Shown piece after piece: positions 34,593 through 45,406 of a DNA stretch of 64,000 nt (position 1 is its first letter; each line of letters opens with the position of its first letter). The position numbers and the translations under genes were made by a program. Below the pieces are notes generated by a model that did not search any database, was not told the DNA's origin, and saw only the letters and a program-made list of their open reading frames with translations. The stretch is taken from assembly GCA_963932465.1 (NCBI GenBank), contig OZ010799.1, positions 157,104,761 through 157,168,760 of the forward strand, written 5' to 3'. This stretch comes from Maratus speciosus (Eukaryota > Arthropoda > Arachnida > Araneae > Salticidae).

Positions 34593-36307
34593 ACTTTCTT
34601 CTATCTTCAATAGAAGAAAGTATTGTAATCGAAATTTTTTTCGACTTCCGGTTTTCGACGGATTTGCATGTTTTAGGGGTCAGAGATTCCAAAAAACATG
34701 TTTATAGAAAATGTCTGTCTGTGTGTCCGTCTGTCCGTCTGTCCGTCCGTCCGTCTGTCCGTCCGTCCGTCTGTCCGTCTGTCAGTCTGTCTGTCGCCAT
34801 TGTACCATCAAAAAGTGTATGAAGTTATGTATAGAAACAAACCAAAATTTTATTATAAGTTTTTGGCTATGGCAAGCAGGTCCTCCCGGAATTTGGAAAA
34901 CATTCGCCGGTAGGGGGCGCTGATATAACAATTTTTGTGCGATTTTGAATATTGTACCATCCAAAAGTGTATGGAGTTATGCATAGAATTGAACCAAATT
35001 TTTAGTTTAAGTTTTTGTATATGACAAGCAGGTCCTCCCTGAATTTGGAAAAAATTCGCCGGTAGGGGGCGCTGTAAATGCGTTTTTGTGCGATTTTGAA
35101 TATTGTACCATCGAAAAGTGTATGAAGTTAGGCATAGAATTGAACCAAATTTTTATTTTAAGTTTTTGGCTATAGCAAGCAGGTCCTCCCTGAATTTGGA
35201 AAATTTCGCCGGTAGGGGGCGCTGTAATAACGATTTTTGTGCGATTTTGAATATTGTACCGTCCAAAAGTGTATGAAGTTATGCATAGAATTAAACCAAA
35301 TTTTTATTTTAAGTTTTTGGATATGGCAAGCAGGTCCTCCATGAATTTGCAAAAAATTCGCCGTTAGGGGGCGCTGTAATAGCGATTTTTGTGCGATTTT
35401 GAATATTGCACCATCGAAAAGTGTATGAAGTTATGCATAGAATTGAACCAAAAAAATTTTTAAGTTCTTGGCTATGGCAAGGAGGTCCTCCCTTAATTTG
35501 TAAAAAATTAAGCTCGTAGAGGGCACTGTAATAGCGATTTTTGTACAATTTTTGTGCCATTTTGAATATTGTACCGCCGAAAAGTGTATGAAGTTATGCA
35601 TAGAATTGAACCAAATTTTATGTGTTTATTTTTGGTCATGTCACGAAGGTCCTCCCTGAATTTGGAAAAATTCTGCCGGAAGGGGGCACTATAATTGCGA
35701 TGTCTGTACCATTTTCATTATTGTACCATCGAAAAGTGTATGAAGTTATCCATATAATTGAACCAAATTTTTTGTGCATGTTCCTGGCTATGGCAAACAA
35801 GTCCTCCCTGAACTTGAAAAAATTCCGAAAGAAGGGGTCGCTATAATTCCGATCTCTGTGCCATTTTCATTATTGTACCATCGAACAGCGTATAAAATTA
35901 TGCATACAATTGAACCAAAATGTTTGTGCTTGTTTTTGGCTTTGGCCAACAGGTTCTCCTTGAATTTGGAAATATTGCGCGGTAAAGGGGCTCCGTGCTA
36001 GTGATTTTTGTATACTTTTCTTGATTTTTCGTAGTTCTATTGTGCATCGGCGGCTCATGCAGTGGCGGGAACTCGCCTCCTGCTATGCCGGCTATTCACA
36101 AACAGCTGATAACGACAGAATAAGGAAAAATTAATAATTTTAACAAATATCATGATATAGATTAACTCGCTTTTAGTCCGTTTAATTGACTTGAGCAGAA
36201 ATTTAAGATGAAAATCAAAGTTGGTATAGTATTGAACTAATAATATTGAAGTATTAACATGTGTAACTAGGTTTTGAAATATCAAGATGTATAAGATAGA
36301 AGAAAGT
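34593..36307. mobile_element. Family C tandem-repeat element
   Basis: It begins with a perfect 12-bp stem-loop ACTTTCTTCTAT CTTCA ATAGAAGAAAGT (34593-34621), then a conserved block, a TCTG/TCCG tetranucleotide run (about 34711-34797), and eight units of about 153 bp (marker GTACCATCGAAAAGTGTATG from about 34802 to 35877; each carries GCCGGTAGGGGGCGCTG-like sequence). It ends GATAGAAGAAAGT at 36307, echoing the start. It interrupts family E. Reading frames rich in SVCPSV arise from the tetranucleotide run. Confidence 0.75.
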
Positions 36308-36414
36308 TTTGGGATTGGCACATCCAACTAGTTTTAATTATATGCGTTTCTTTTACCATTTTCGAAGAAATGTAAAGTGTTCTATTTCATATCCTCTTTT
36401 CTCGTCAACCATAA
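36308..36414. repeat. Family E array, fourth segment
   Basis: CCATTTTCGAAGAAATGTAAAG and TATTTCATATCCTCTTTTCT continue family E up to CCATAA, where the TTAA-type element starts. The next segment begins with TTAAAAAGGATAATAAAAAT at 38542. Confidence 0.7.
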
Positions 36415-37007
36415 CCTCTTCAGTTCCGAAGCTAAAATAATAATACAATTGCTTATTCATTAGTTTTTTTCAAAACAAAAAGGCATCGTAAATGACAGGA
36501 AAAATATCTTTTCTGAAATTGATCTTTTAGGCGCTTAGTAATTTAGGTTTAAAAATATGGATCTAAAACTACAAATCCCTTAAAAACATCAATTTAATAA
36601 CCATTAACCTAAATTGACGCAATCACAAATTTAAGAGTTTTAAACAAGTAGGGGAAGGAGTTGTTCCTTTGACCACTTTGCAAACTTACAATTTTCGTTG
36701 CTTAACTATTAAGGCTAAATTCAAGTTCTTTGTTTTATTATAAACAGCATCATCTGGTTTATCATCCGTAATTTTTGCAAGGTTCTAGTTTTATTTTATT
36801 ATATTTAATTTTATTTTTAAAAAATAATAACATTGTGGACAAAGGTACAACACATAGTTGCACCTTTGACCATGGGTTGTTGTTCCTCTGACCTGACAAT
36901 TAGACAACACAGCTATGAAGAAAAAAAAATCATTTTATTCAGTATCATTGTTTCTCGCGTTTAGAGTGTTGTTTTTGTTTGTTTTTTACAGCTTCAATAA
37001 TTAGCCT

Positions 37008-37486
37008 TAAGAAATATCAGTCAGGATACGAGATTTCTTTTTATGACAATGCTTATTTGACATTTTCCTTGCTTGCACTTTCGGATGACGCCTCACAGTT
37101 TCTAGTGTTACGATAAACGGCGAGGGATTTGAACTGCTACATTGAGGAATGATATTGTCAGTTTGAGCTGCGCCACTCGCTGACGGTGCAGCAAAATCAG
37201 TTTCCTGCAGCATCGGCCTGTCTGTTACAGTAGCTGCCAGAAATCATCATCATTCGTCATCAGATAAAACGTTCTCAATGAAAAGCACAAACCCTGTGAC
37301 CTTAAAACCTCTCATAATATTGTTTGGAACTACGGCTTTAGAATCTGCTATACCTTCAAGTTCACCAATTTTGCAGATTGTAAGAGGCTTTCTAACATTT
37401 CCTGGAGAAACCACCCAATTATTTATAGCTTGATTATAAAAGACTTTAAAAGGACCTTAAACACCCTTATCAATAGGTTGCATTTT
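37008..37486 (-). pseudogene. pogo/Tigger transposase C-terminal remnant
   Basis: Read on the minus strand, the fragment begins with sequence resembling the QPIDKGVFK motif of Tigger-type DDE transposases, continues through a segment like NVRKPLTICKIGEL and NNIMRGFKVTGF (family pattern: NIxxGFRxTGIYPF), then a SDDE patch and the tail VRRHPKVQARK...KKKSRILTD (family pattern: PYPKxPPRK...SxILTDTP). At least one frame shift is needed near the start, and three TGA codons follow SDDE. The upstream DDE catalytic core is missing. Transposases of this family cut and paste DNA at TA sites; this copy cannot. Confidence 0.7.
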
Positions 37487-37574
37487 CTTGCTACACTGTT
37501 AAAAATTTGGTACAACGTTGCACCAATTTTTGGTGCTGCAGTAGCTGCCACCATAAGATGGTGAAACATTGTTC

Positions 37575-37745
37575 AAACATTTGGTTCTAAGTATGAACCA
37601 TAAGTTGGTGAAACCTTGAACCATACGTTGGTGAAAACCTTGAACCATACGTTGGGGAAAACCTTGAACCATAAATTGGTGAAACGTTTAACCGCAAATT
37701 GGCGAAATGTTGAACCATAAATTGGTGAAATATTGATGAAGCAAT
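37575..37745. repeat. ~24-bp minisatellite
   Basis: About seven diverged units of GAACCATAAGTTGGTGAAAC type (23-27 bp). The minus-strand 67-aa frame with repeated TNVWFKV words is a translation of this repeat. It lies directly upstream of the Tigger remnant. Confidence 0.7.
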
Positions 37746-38545
37746 TATTTTTGTCCCCCCACACATCCTCTTTCATAGGTAAAATATTTTGCTTTTTTAA
37801 AAGATATCCTGTTTTAATATAATTTAAGGTGAAATATTTACGGTCTCTCCAATTGATTTTTTTAAAATAATTTTCAAGATCAGAAGCCTAGGTTTATTTA
37901 GAAAATTTTAAAATAGTTTAATTATACGATAACACCACTGTTATTTTAAATATCTTACACTATAATTTACATATTAAAATACACAAGAAATGATACGATT
38001 ATGTTATGGGGCCTCTATGCATATATAAACTTATCAAATTGAGGTAATTGAAATGCACAATAATTTGCTAAATAAACCTATAAAATTGATTTCGTATGAC
38101 GGATGCAAGCAATTTTTAAACAAAAATATATCGGAGAAAGAGGTGGGGGCTAAAAGCATTGCTTATCTACACTTACCTCTTTTTTAAAATAAGTTCTAAG
38201 CATGATTTAAGCATTAAGAATGTGTAATTTTTTTTATATATATGTATGGAGATTGGTAATTGTTTTATTAAATGTGAGCATCAACATGGAGTCAACAAAA
38301 TTTCTCACTTTCTAGGTCATACACTCTTTTGGGCATTTTTAGGCATTTTGCAAACTGAGATGAAAATAACATTTATCTTATGTGGGAATCAGCTTAGATG
38401 CTGCCATTTATTCGTCTGCTTTGAACGCAAAAAATATTCACCTATTAAGAAGTGATGTGAAAATGTAAAAGAATCGGATATTTAAGTTTTTATAAGGAAA
38501 AGAACAGAGGTCTTCGTATGGGGACCCAGGGACCGAAGAGGTTAA

Positions 38546-39020
38546 AAAGGATAATAAAAATTTTATTATCGGGTAACTTCTAGAATAAGTTACTGTAAAA
38601 AATGTTAGTTACTTTAAAAAATGGCAAATTTCTGGATGATTTTGCATCTAAAACCGATGTCTTTCATTTCGTATTCTTAGAACCCCATTTTTGCATGCAT
38701 GAAAGAAATCATGCGATCTGAAATCGATAGAATGACAAAGACGCAAAAAATTATTAGGATCCGCTTCAGAAAGCTCTCTTTTAATGTTTATTTTTATATT
38801 CATCTCCATAGAGAAAATTCATATTACTGATGAAACTTAAATTACAACTTACTAAGGCTTATTAAACATAAATAAATCAGATGATGATCATCATTTGCAT
38901 ACTTTAAAATTTCTTTTACTTCCTTTAATAATTTCAAAGTTAAATGTTTTAATGAATTCCATATATATATTTTTTAATTATAGTTATTTTGTTCATGATT
39001 TTTGAATATGGAGAATATCC
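38546..39020. repeat. Family E array, fifth segment
   Basis: TATCGGGTAACTTCTAGAAT, AAAAAATGGCAAATTTCTGG, ATCGATAGAATGACAAAGAC and TTTAATAATTTCAAAGTTAA form a nearly full unit. The array fades at about 39000. Confidence 0.7.
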
Positions 39021-39114
39021 TAATTTTTATTTATTTATTTATCCACAATTGATTCTATTTGTATAGATGAGCCGTTGATTTTGAAAGTTGAATAATTTGC
39101 ATTTGAATGGGTTA

Positions 39115-39330
39115 AAATAGAGATAGACCGAATATTCCGTTTCGTTTAAGTTTTCGGCTCAAAATCTAAGTTTTGCCGAACATTCGATTTCGGCGAAAAT
39201 TCTGCTTGTCATTTGGCCGGACCGAAACTATCTGTATTCCAAAAACCTCGTTTCTCCTTTCGGAAAGCTTCGACATTACTCGTTAATTTGAGCTGAATCG
39301 GCTCAAATGAGACAGTCTTTAATTATTGCA
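39115..39330. repeat. Degenerate hAT-like GAAACGAAA repeat, left part
   Basis: TAGAGATAGACCGAATATTC followed by TTTCGTTTAAGTTTTCGG and TTCGATTTCGGCGAAAATTC. Similar CCGAAAC/TTTCGG words recur at 42245-42345, so the two may be halves of one element separated by the Helitron and a TTAA element. The right terminal repeat is not recognisable. Confidence 0.4.
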
Positions 39331-40347
39331 ATGCACTTCAATATTTAAAATTATCAGACATCACTGACTCAAGACGTGGAGGCAAATTATAAAGCAAGCA
39401 ATGCATGTATGACTAAACTTTGAAGACGCTTTCCACATGTTCATTAAAACTGTAGACTTAACAGTAATAAAATTATTTTAGTTTGAAATCGCAGAAGTGT
39501 TTCTAACGAACAGTTGAATATCATTTACAGAAATCATTATAAACAATAATTCGAGATATGTATGGCTAAAACATTTTTTAATTAAATGAAATTCGTATAA
39601 TTAGAAAATTCTTCCGTGTGTTCTTCTGTGTTGCTATTTTAGATGAAAACAAAAAGTTTTGGTCAGAAGCACAGAGAGACAACTTGGGCCCCGGAGATAA
39701 AATTTCCAAACAGGGGCGCCATTTCAATATTCTCTTAGGGGCCTGGGGACTAGCAAAGTTTTTTAGGGGGAGTGAGCAAATATTTATTTTGATCTTATTG
39801 TGTAGGTCTGAGAAAAAAATATATACATGTTTATTCTTACATATATTTTTAAAATTAGCTAAAGTACTCAATAATGTTTAAAATGTCTATGTTAAATATG
39901 TCCTAATTTGAAAATGTTGAAATTCAAGTATATATCTATATTAAAATCTCTCCTAAATCATAATAATTATAAATTATAATTTTTTTAAATATATTCAATG
40001 TTATTTTTATAAAAACAAACTTTAAAGTAATTTATTTAACTTAATTTAACTGCAAAATATTAAAGAACTAAAAATATGTGTAAATCTAAAAATTAAATAT
40101 TCATTATTGAATTTTTTCTCCATTGCTTGACTTCATTGTTATTTAATTATTGATAAATGCCTAAAATTATTGGTTGTCATAAAGTAATAAAATATAAAAG
40201 CTGTGTTATTAGTTATGTTTTGTTTTTGTTTTAAACACATACCCATATAGTATATATATGTATGTTTGATTGTTAGAAATGTGTTTCTATGTTTAAATGT
40301 GTACATACGTATAATTAACTAATAATTATTAGGATGAGCAAAGCGAA
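39331..40347. other. AT-rich spacer, nothing recognised
   Basis: The opposed ~90-aa frames at 39578-39881 lack any recognisable domain. No repeat end is supported. Confidence 0.4.
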
Positions 40348-41966
40348 TCCTCTACTAGGCTACACAAATTACATTTTGTCGTATACCTTACAAAAAAAAA
40401 AAAAAAAAAAAAAAAAAAACTATTCAGTATTTTGACTTGAATTAACGTAAAAATAAATTATGATCTGTAGATTTGCACAATATTATTTTTTCTTACAGAA
40501 TAACCTTAAAAAATTATTATTTTAATTAATTAATTTTGCATGTTTTTCCATTACGGACGCATTTTTGCAAATAAAAAATAAAACACGTCTGTTTTCAGAA
40601 AAAACAATAAATCACGGAGTTGGTAATTATAGATAGAATCATGATTAATTAAATAAGTAAAATATATTTTCATAATTCCGCCAAAATATCACAAAAACTG
40701 TTTTTCAAATTTAATTAAAGAAAGAAATATTTTTGGACTTGATAGAAATAAAGTATGATCTGTAGATTCTGGCAATATTATTTTCTTATAGAATGATTTA
40801 ACAAAATTTTTTATTATTATTTTGTTGAATATATTTTTCTGTTATACGGATTTATTTTTCTAAACGATAATGAAACCTGTGTATTTCTTGCAGTAAATAA
40901 AAATCATTGAGTCAGTAAAAATAAATAAAGAGCAAAGCTGGCCGATTATGAAATGACAAACGGACTTGAACCATTTCTTAGTATAGCAATTGGGTCTAAA
41001 GTAATATTACGTTCTAATTTGTGGGCCGAAAAACGTTTAGTAAACGGGTCTTTAGGCTATGTTGCAGATACTATTTCATTTCTGAAGAATATCACGGGCC
41101 ACCAGACCAGATGCCGCGAATATGGTTAAATTTGAAAACTACAATCATTCAACTTATGAGAATGGCTGTGTTCCGATTCCACCATTAACTAAATTCTGGA
41201 AAAATGGAAATATAAATTGCTCAAGAAATCAATTTCCTCCGCAGTTAGCTTTTGCAGTTACAATTCATAAATCCCAAGGTTTAACATTAGATAGAGTAAT
41301 TGTAGATATTGGGGATAAAGAGACATCAGTTGGCTTAACGTTCGTAGCGTTGTGGAGAGTGAAAGTCCTTCAAGGTTTAGCATTCAATAGAAAATTTCCT
41401 TACGAGAGATTCTACAATATAAAAAATTCTTATATGCTAGCATGCAGAAAAAAAAGAAGAAATTGGAATGAAAAGTTTTACAGATAATAATTCTTAGTAT
41501 CAACAAGAGCAGATTTCAAATGTTTTTCCAGAAAATAGAATTTTGAAGAAGTAACTTTCTTCAAGCTTCTTCGAATATATTATTCTAAAATTGCTATCAA
41601 AGATTATTTGATGGGAATTACAAAGATTGGAAACACACCTATTTCAAACGGTTTGAGAAAACAGCAGAGGCTATTGGAAAATGTAAAAGCATTTTTAAAA
41701 GAGCTTTCAGTTGAAAATTTGAAAATATTTTGTAAAATTTTGCTTCGAAAATATTTTGATTTACACCATCATTAATAAAAAATTCCGAGAAAATTCTTAG
41801 TTATTTGGCTGAATTTACATTTCTAAAATTAAAATGCGCCAAAACATAAAATAACGTTTTTGCTTAATAAAGATGCAAAAATAATATAAAAAAGTATTGT
41901 TACTTTCAAATATTTATCTTATTAAATAATGCTTCGCGAATCCAAACAAAGCATGGCTTTTGCTAG
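40348..41966 (+). mobile_element. Helitron remnant with helicase fragment
   Basis: Candidate termini: 5' TCCTCTACTAGGCTACAC preceded by A (40347) and 3' AAAGCATGGCTTTTGCTAG followed by T (41967), that is, TC start, short hairpin AAAGC/GCTTT, CTAG end and an A-T target, as in Helitrons. The interior holds a broken PIF1-like helicase on the same strand (40929-41487) and poly(A) at 40390-40419. The hairpin is closer to the end than usual, so the boundary is tentative. Confidence 0.55.
40929..41487 (+). pseudogene. PIF1-like helicase C-terminal fragment
   Basis: The last part of a superfamily-1B DNA helicase of the PIF1/Helitron type. A first frame (to about 41090) reads NGLEPFLSIAIGSKVILRSN and WAEKRLVNGSLG, the usual block before motif V; a second short frame gives EYHGPPDQMPR; the third (41122-41487, 121 aa) carries QLAFAVTIHKSQGLTLDRV (motif V region) and SVGLTFVALWRV (motif VI; the family normally has S where W stands). 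Two frame shifts separate the pieces, and the Walker A and B regions are absent. In Helitrons this domain unwinds DNA during rolling-circle transposition. Dead copy. Confidence 0.85.
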
Positions 41967-41997
41967 TATAATTTTTTATGCGTATTAATTACTTTAA

Positions 41998-42237
41998 CAC
42001 CTTAAGCATCGCGCGTGATAAGCATAGGCTACTTCTTTTTTTTTTTTTTATTCAGAATGTTTGATTGCGATCACCTTTTTTTGAAGTAAAAATATTCACC
42101 TTATTTAATGACAGATAAAATGATGCGAGAATAATGTCAGTTACACTATTTTAAAAACTGGTGGAAATCAAACAATCTGAAAAGAAAAAAAATAGCCTAC
42201 ACTGCCCATGAAAATCACGGGCGCAGAATTAAATGGT
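41998..42237. mobile_element. TTAA-flanked short element
   Basis: 240 bp between TTAA at 41994-41997 and TTAA at 42238-42241. The ends hold partly pairing CGCGCGTGATAAGCATAGGC and AAATCACGGGCGCAGAATTAA. TTTTTTATTCAGAATGTTTG inside is shared with the element at 49930. Non-coding. Confidence 0.6.
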
Positions 42238-42241
42238 TAAA

Positions 42242-43600
42242 CTTTCTCCTGGACAGTTTCGTTTTCGTTCTCAGCCGAAACTAGGAACATTACTGAATTT
42301 TGGCTTCAGTTTTGGTCTTAAAAACCGGTTTCGGACGAACAGCAGTTTAAACATACTTCTGAACTACTTCATCGATACAACTTAATTAATTTTTTTAACA
42401 TCGATTAACTTAATAAATTTTACTTTTAAATCAATTACGAATATTTTTAAACTTATCAGACTTATTATAACTTTTTTGTGGTCTTTAATTTAAAATTTAG
42501 TAAATTTAATATGCAATAATGTTATTCGTGAGGAAAATAATGTTAGTTTTGGTATTCGCCACTCATCTTGCCCCACTGTCAAGAGCAAAGATTTGTTGAA
42601 AACGATGATTTTCTTTGAATGGTACATCTATCTATATCATACAGCATGATCGTGCTGTATAGTAGAGCTCAGCCGCATCTTTTACTTTCTGAAACATGAT
42701 TAAAAGACAACAACTCAATTACAATCCAAACCAGAAACATTCAGTGATGAATAATGGCTTATTGGAAAGCTCTTAATTTAGCGATGTGCCTTTCGAAGGT
42801 CGGGTCAAAAAATATCCAATATTAAGGGAATGGCACCCATTTAAACTTTACATAGCGTTCCATAATTTAACAATATAGAAATATCTCCTTCAATCTTTCT
42901 TTCCTGTTGTCAGATCTTAAAAAGCGGCACAATAATTTTAAAAAAGTGATAACACGCGTATTTTGTTTTAAATAAAAATCAGATTTTCTTGATATATTTT
43001 TGCATTTTGCAAATCGACGTCATTCTAATCAGAAAATGAAAAAATTTCCTATATATATGTAAAAACTTTAACTAAACACGTGTCAAAATGACACAGTATT
43101 TTCAATTTGAATGTTTTAATGCTAAAAATTCTATTTTAATATAGGAGTTTTAATTTCAAGAAAACAATTTAGGAAAAGATAATAATAGAAAAAATCGTTT
43201 GCTAGGTATGACGTCAATTTCTGTTTAACTGACATAACTTTGTAATGCTGTTTTATTCTGAAAAGAGACTCTGAAAAGAGACTCTGATATTCTGAAATTA
43301 ATTCTTATTATTATCAGCCATAAAGTGAAAGATTTATTTCTAAGTCATACGAAAGAAATTTTAGGTAAATGCTAGTTCATTTGGTTGTATTTATTGCATT
43401 TTCCTGCGTATTGTCAAGGAAATCGTATACTCCTATTGCATGCGCCAAAGAAAACATGCATTTTAATTTTAAAAGTTGAAACACTTTACTGTAATTACGT
43501 CATTATAACGCCAAATGAAATTCAGTTTCGTGAGTTTAAAAAAAAAAAAATTAATATTGTTGAGCTGAAAGTAATAGTCTACTATGAGCTAGCAACGTTT
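42242..43600. other. Spacer; hAT-like right part, otherwise nothing recognised
   Basis: 42245-42345 resembles the CGAAAC/TTTCGG repeat at 39115. From 42350 to 43600 I see no supported gene or repeat end; AGAGACTCTGAAAAGAGACTCTG near 43263 is a short duplication. Confidence 0.4.
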
Positions 43601-44060
43601 TCCTCACTTGATTTTAGCAAGGCTCATTTTTCTATATGCTATGCTCTTCCATTTTATGGTGTAGTGTGTATGCAGACGGTCTGGCTGGCGGAAGACGTTG
43701 CGTTTACCTGCGGGAAAAGGGGTTATACAGGTGAGAAAAATTCAAAATTACATCATTTTAGCAAGGCTCATGTTTCTATATGCTCATCCGTTTTATAGTG
43801 TAGTACGTATGCGGACGGTCTGGTTTTCGGGAGACGTTGCGTTTACCTGCGGGAGAAGGGGTTATGCAGGTGAAAAAACTTCAAAAATTCGTCATTTTAG
43901 CAAAGCTCGTTTTTCTATATGCTCTTCCGTTTTATGGTATAGTACGTATGCAGACGGTCTGGCTGGCGAGAAACGTTACGTTTACCTGCGGAAGACGTTT
44001 CGTTTACCTGCGGGAGAAGGTGTTATGCAGGTGGAAGAACTTCAAATTACGTCATGAAAC
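43600..44060. repeat. ~140-bp tandem repeat, about three units
   Basis: Units marked by TTTTAGCAAGGCTCATTTTTC and GTTTACCTGCGGGA, starting near 43612, 43757 and 43895, with an extra partial CTGCGGGAGAAGGTGTTATG near 44010. Two overlapping frames stay open across the array (43385-43798, 43698-44057) and repeat the words FSICSSVLWY/AFTCGRRGY. I see no start context, domain or signal peptide that would make this a gene, so it is kept as a repeat with fortuitous frames. Confidence 0.65.
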
Positions 44061-45406
44061 ACTTCTGACCTTCCTTGTACCTTTCAACGCCAAGGTTCAG
44101 AAAGGTTGTATGAAGGAATGTCTTTACTTTGTTGGTTAGAAAAGTAGAAATATGGGTTTTGGGATTAAATAATCCTGCGCGTATACAAACGTTACATTTC
44201 GATATGTTCATTCGTTACGAAATAACACACACTAAAATAATTTTACTGAAAGAGTGAAATAAAAGCTACATGCATATGTTGATGAAAGTGTATTAAATGT
44301 AATTACTGTAAATTTTATAAAATAATTCATGTTTTAAGAGGTAAAACAAATCGTTGCATATTTTCTAATGAAAATAAATCGCCATTTTTACAGAAACTGT
44401 TATAAAATCGGAAAATAAATATGAAACGCTTGATTTTTTACTAAAAAGAAATAGTACTGATGCATTTTACAATATAGAGTAGTAGACTTGTTTTTTTTTT
44501 AACGTATTTAGCCAAAAATATGATGGGTGACAAAATGAGGTGAGATTTACCCCACGCGTGTGTTAACATTACAAAAATAGGTGCGTGCGCTTACGGTTCA
44601 CTTAATTATGCCCTAAACGACGCCAGGTAACATGCGCCAATTGTCTGTAGGCTCAATTATATAATTTACCCGTACCAAATACACCAATTGTCAATAGACT
44701 CGTTTACGTAATTTATCTCCTTAATTAATGCATACTTTACAATCGACACCTACTTTCCAATTTTCTTGAATTTTTTATTAATGGTTACAGTTATATGTAA
44801 ATATGTTAGTCATTATCACGATATTTTAGTTTGACCTCCGAAATATTATTATAAGTATCCAATATTAGTAATATTTCTGATATTATTTATAGGTGTATTG
44901 TATAATATTTTCAGTCACTTTTGATCATTTTTCTGCATTCAGTTTTTTCAGACTTTTTTTAATTTTAAATTCCTATTAAGCCCCCAAAACAGAAATTTTC
45001 CCTTTTTATAGTTTTTTTGTAGTTTTAATTCATTTCTTATGACTTTTTCTTACCCTAGTTTTTGTGTGTTTGTGGGGTTGGCCTAGGATGTTGCATAGTC
45101 CCTTAAACCAGAGGAGCGTAGGTACATAGCTGAAAAATTCAAGAGCTCACACTATGTATAAAACTTAGTCTAAGGACTTGTTTGGCGGTCAGTCTTGAGT
45201 AAAGTATAGGTCAATATCCCAATATGGGGTTTAGCAATAAGTATGGGGTCATCAGAGCTCTTGAAATACACTGGTGAACCAATGTTTCTATTAGTTTTTG
45301 ATTGGGAGAATTGGTTTGGCCGGTTAATTGGGATCATTGGTTGGTTATTTGGTTAGTTGAAGTTGGTTGATTAATTTCCTGAAAGGATCTGAAAAAGGTG
45401 TGAAAT
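44061..45406. other. AT-rich spacer, nothing recognised
   Basis: A short direct duplication CCAATTGTCTGTAGGCTC / CCAATTGTCAATAGACTC lies near 44637 and 44692. No gene supported. Confidence 0.4.

Larger units (their letters stand above)
36415..38541. mobile_element. TTAA-flanked element carrying Tigger remnant
   Basis: 2.1 kb with ends CCTCTTCAGTTCC and GGGACCGAAGAGG, flanked by ATAA and TTAA. Family-E units elsewhere read CCAATCTTAAAAGGGATC at this very point, so the insertion site was a TTAA, the target of piggyBac-type elements. It contains a dead pogo/Tigger transposase (37008-37486, minus strand), a minisatellite, and GTTGTTCCTTTGACC-type repeats near 36660, 36870 and 36885. The mixture suggests a composite of more than one element. 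Confidence 0.65.

Noticed and set aside
34505..34923. SVCPSVRPSV-rich frames that could look like a repeat protein
   Set aside because: Three frames stay open over the same TCTG/TCCG run, as expected of a tetranucleotide repeat.
37573..37776. 67-aa frame with WFKV repeats and a possible CRISPR-like array
   Set aside because: The units are contiguous 23-27 bp minisatellite copies without spacers, and the setting is a eukaryotic repeat region.
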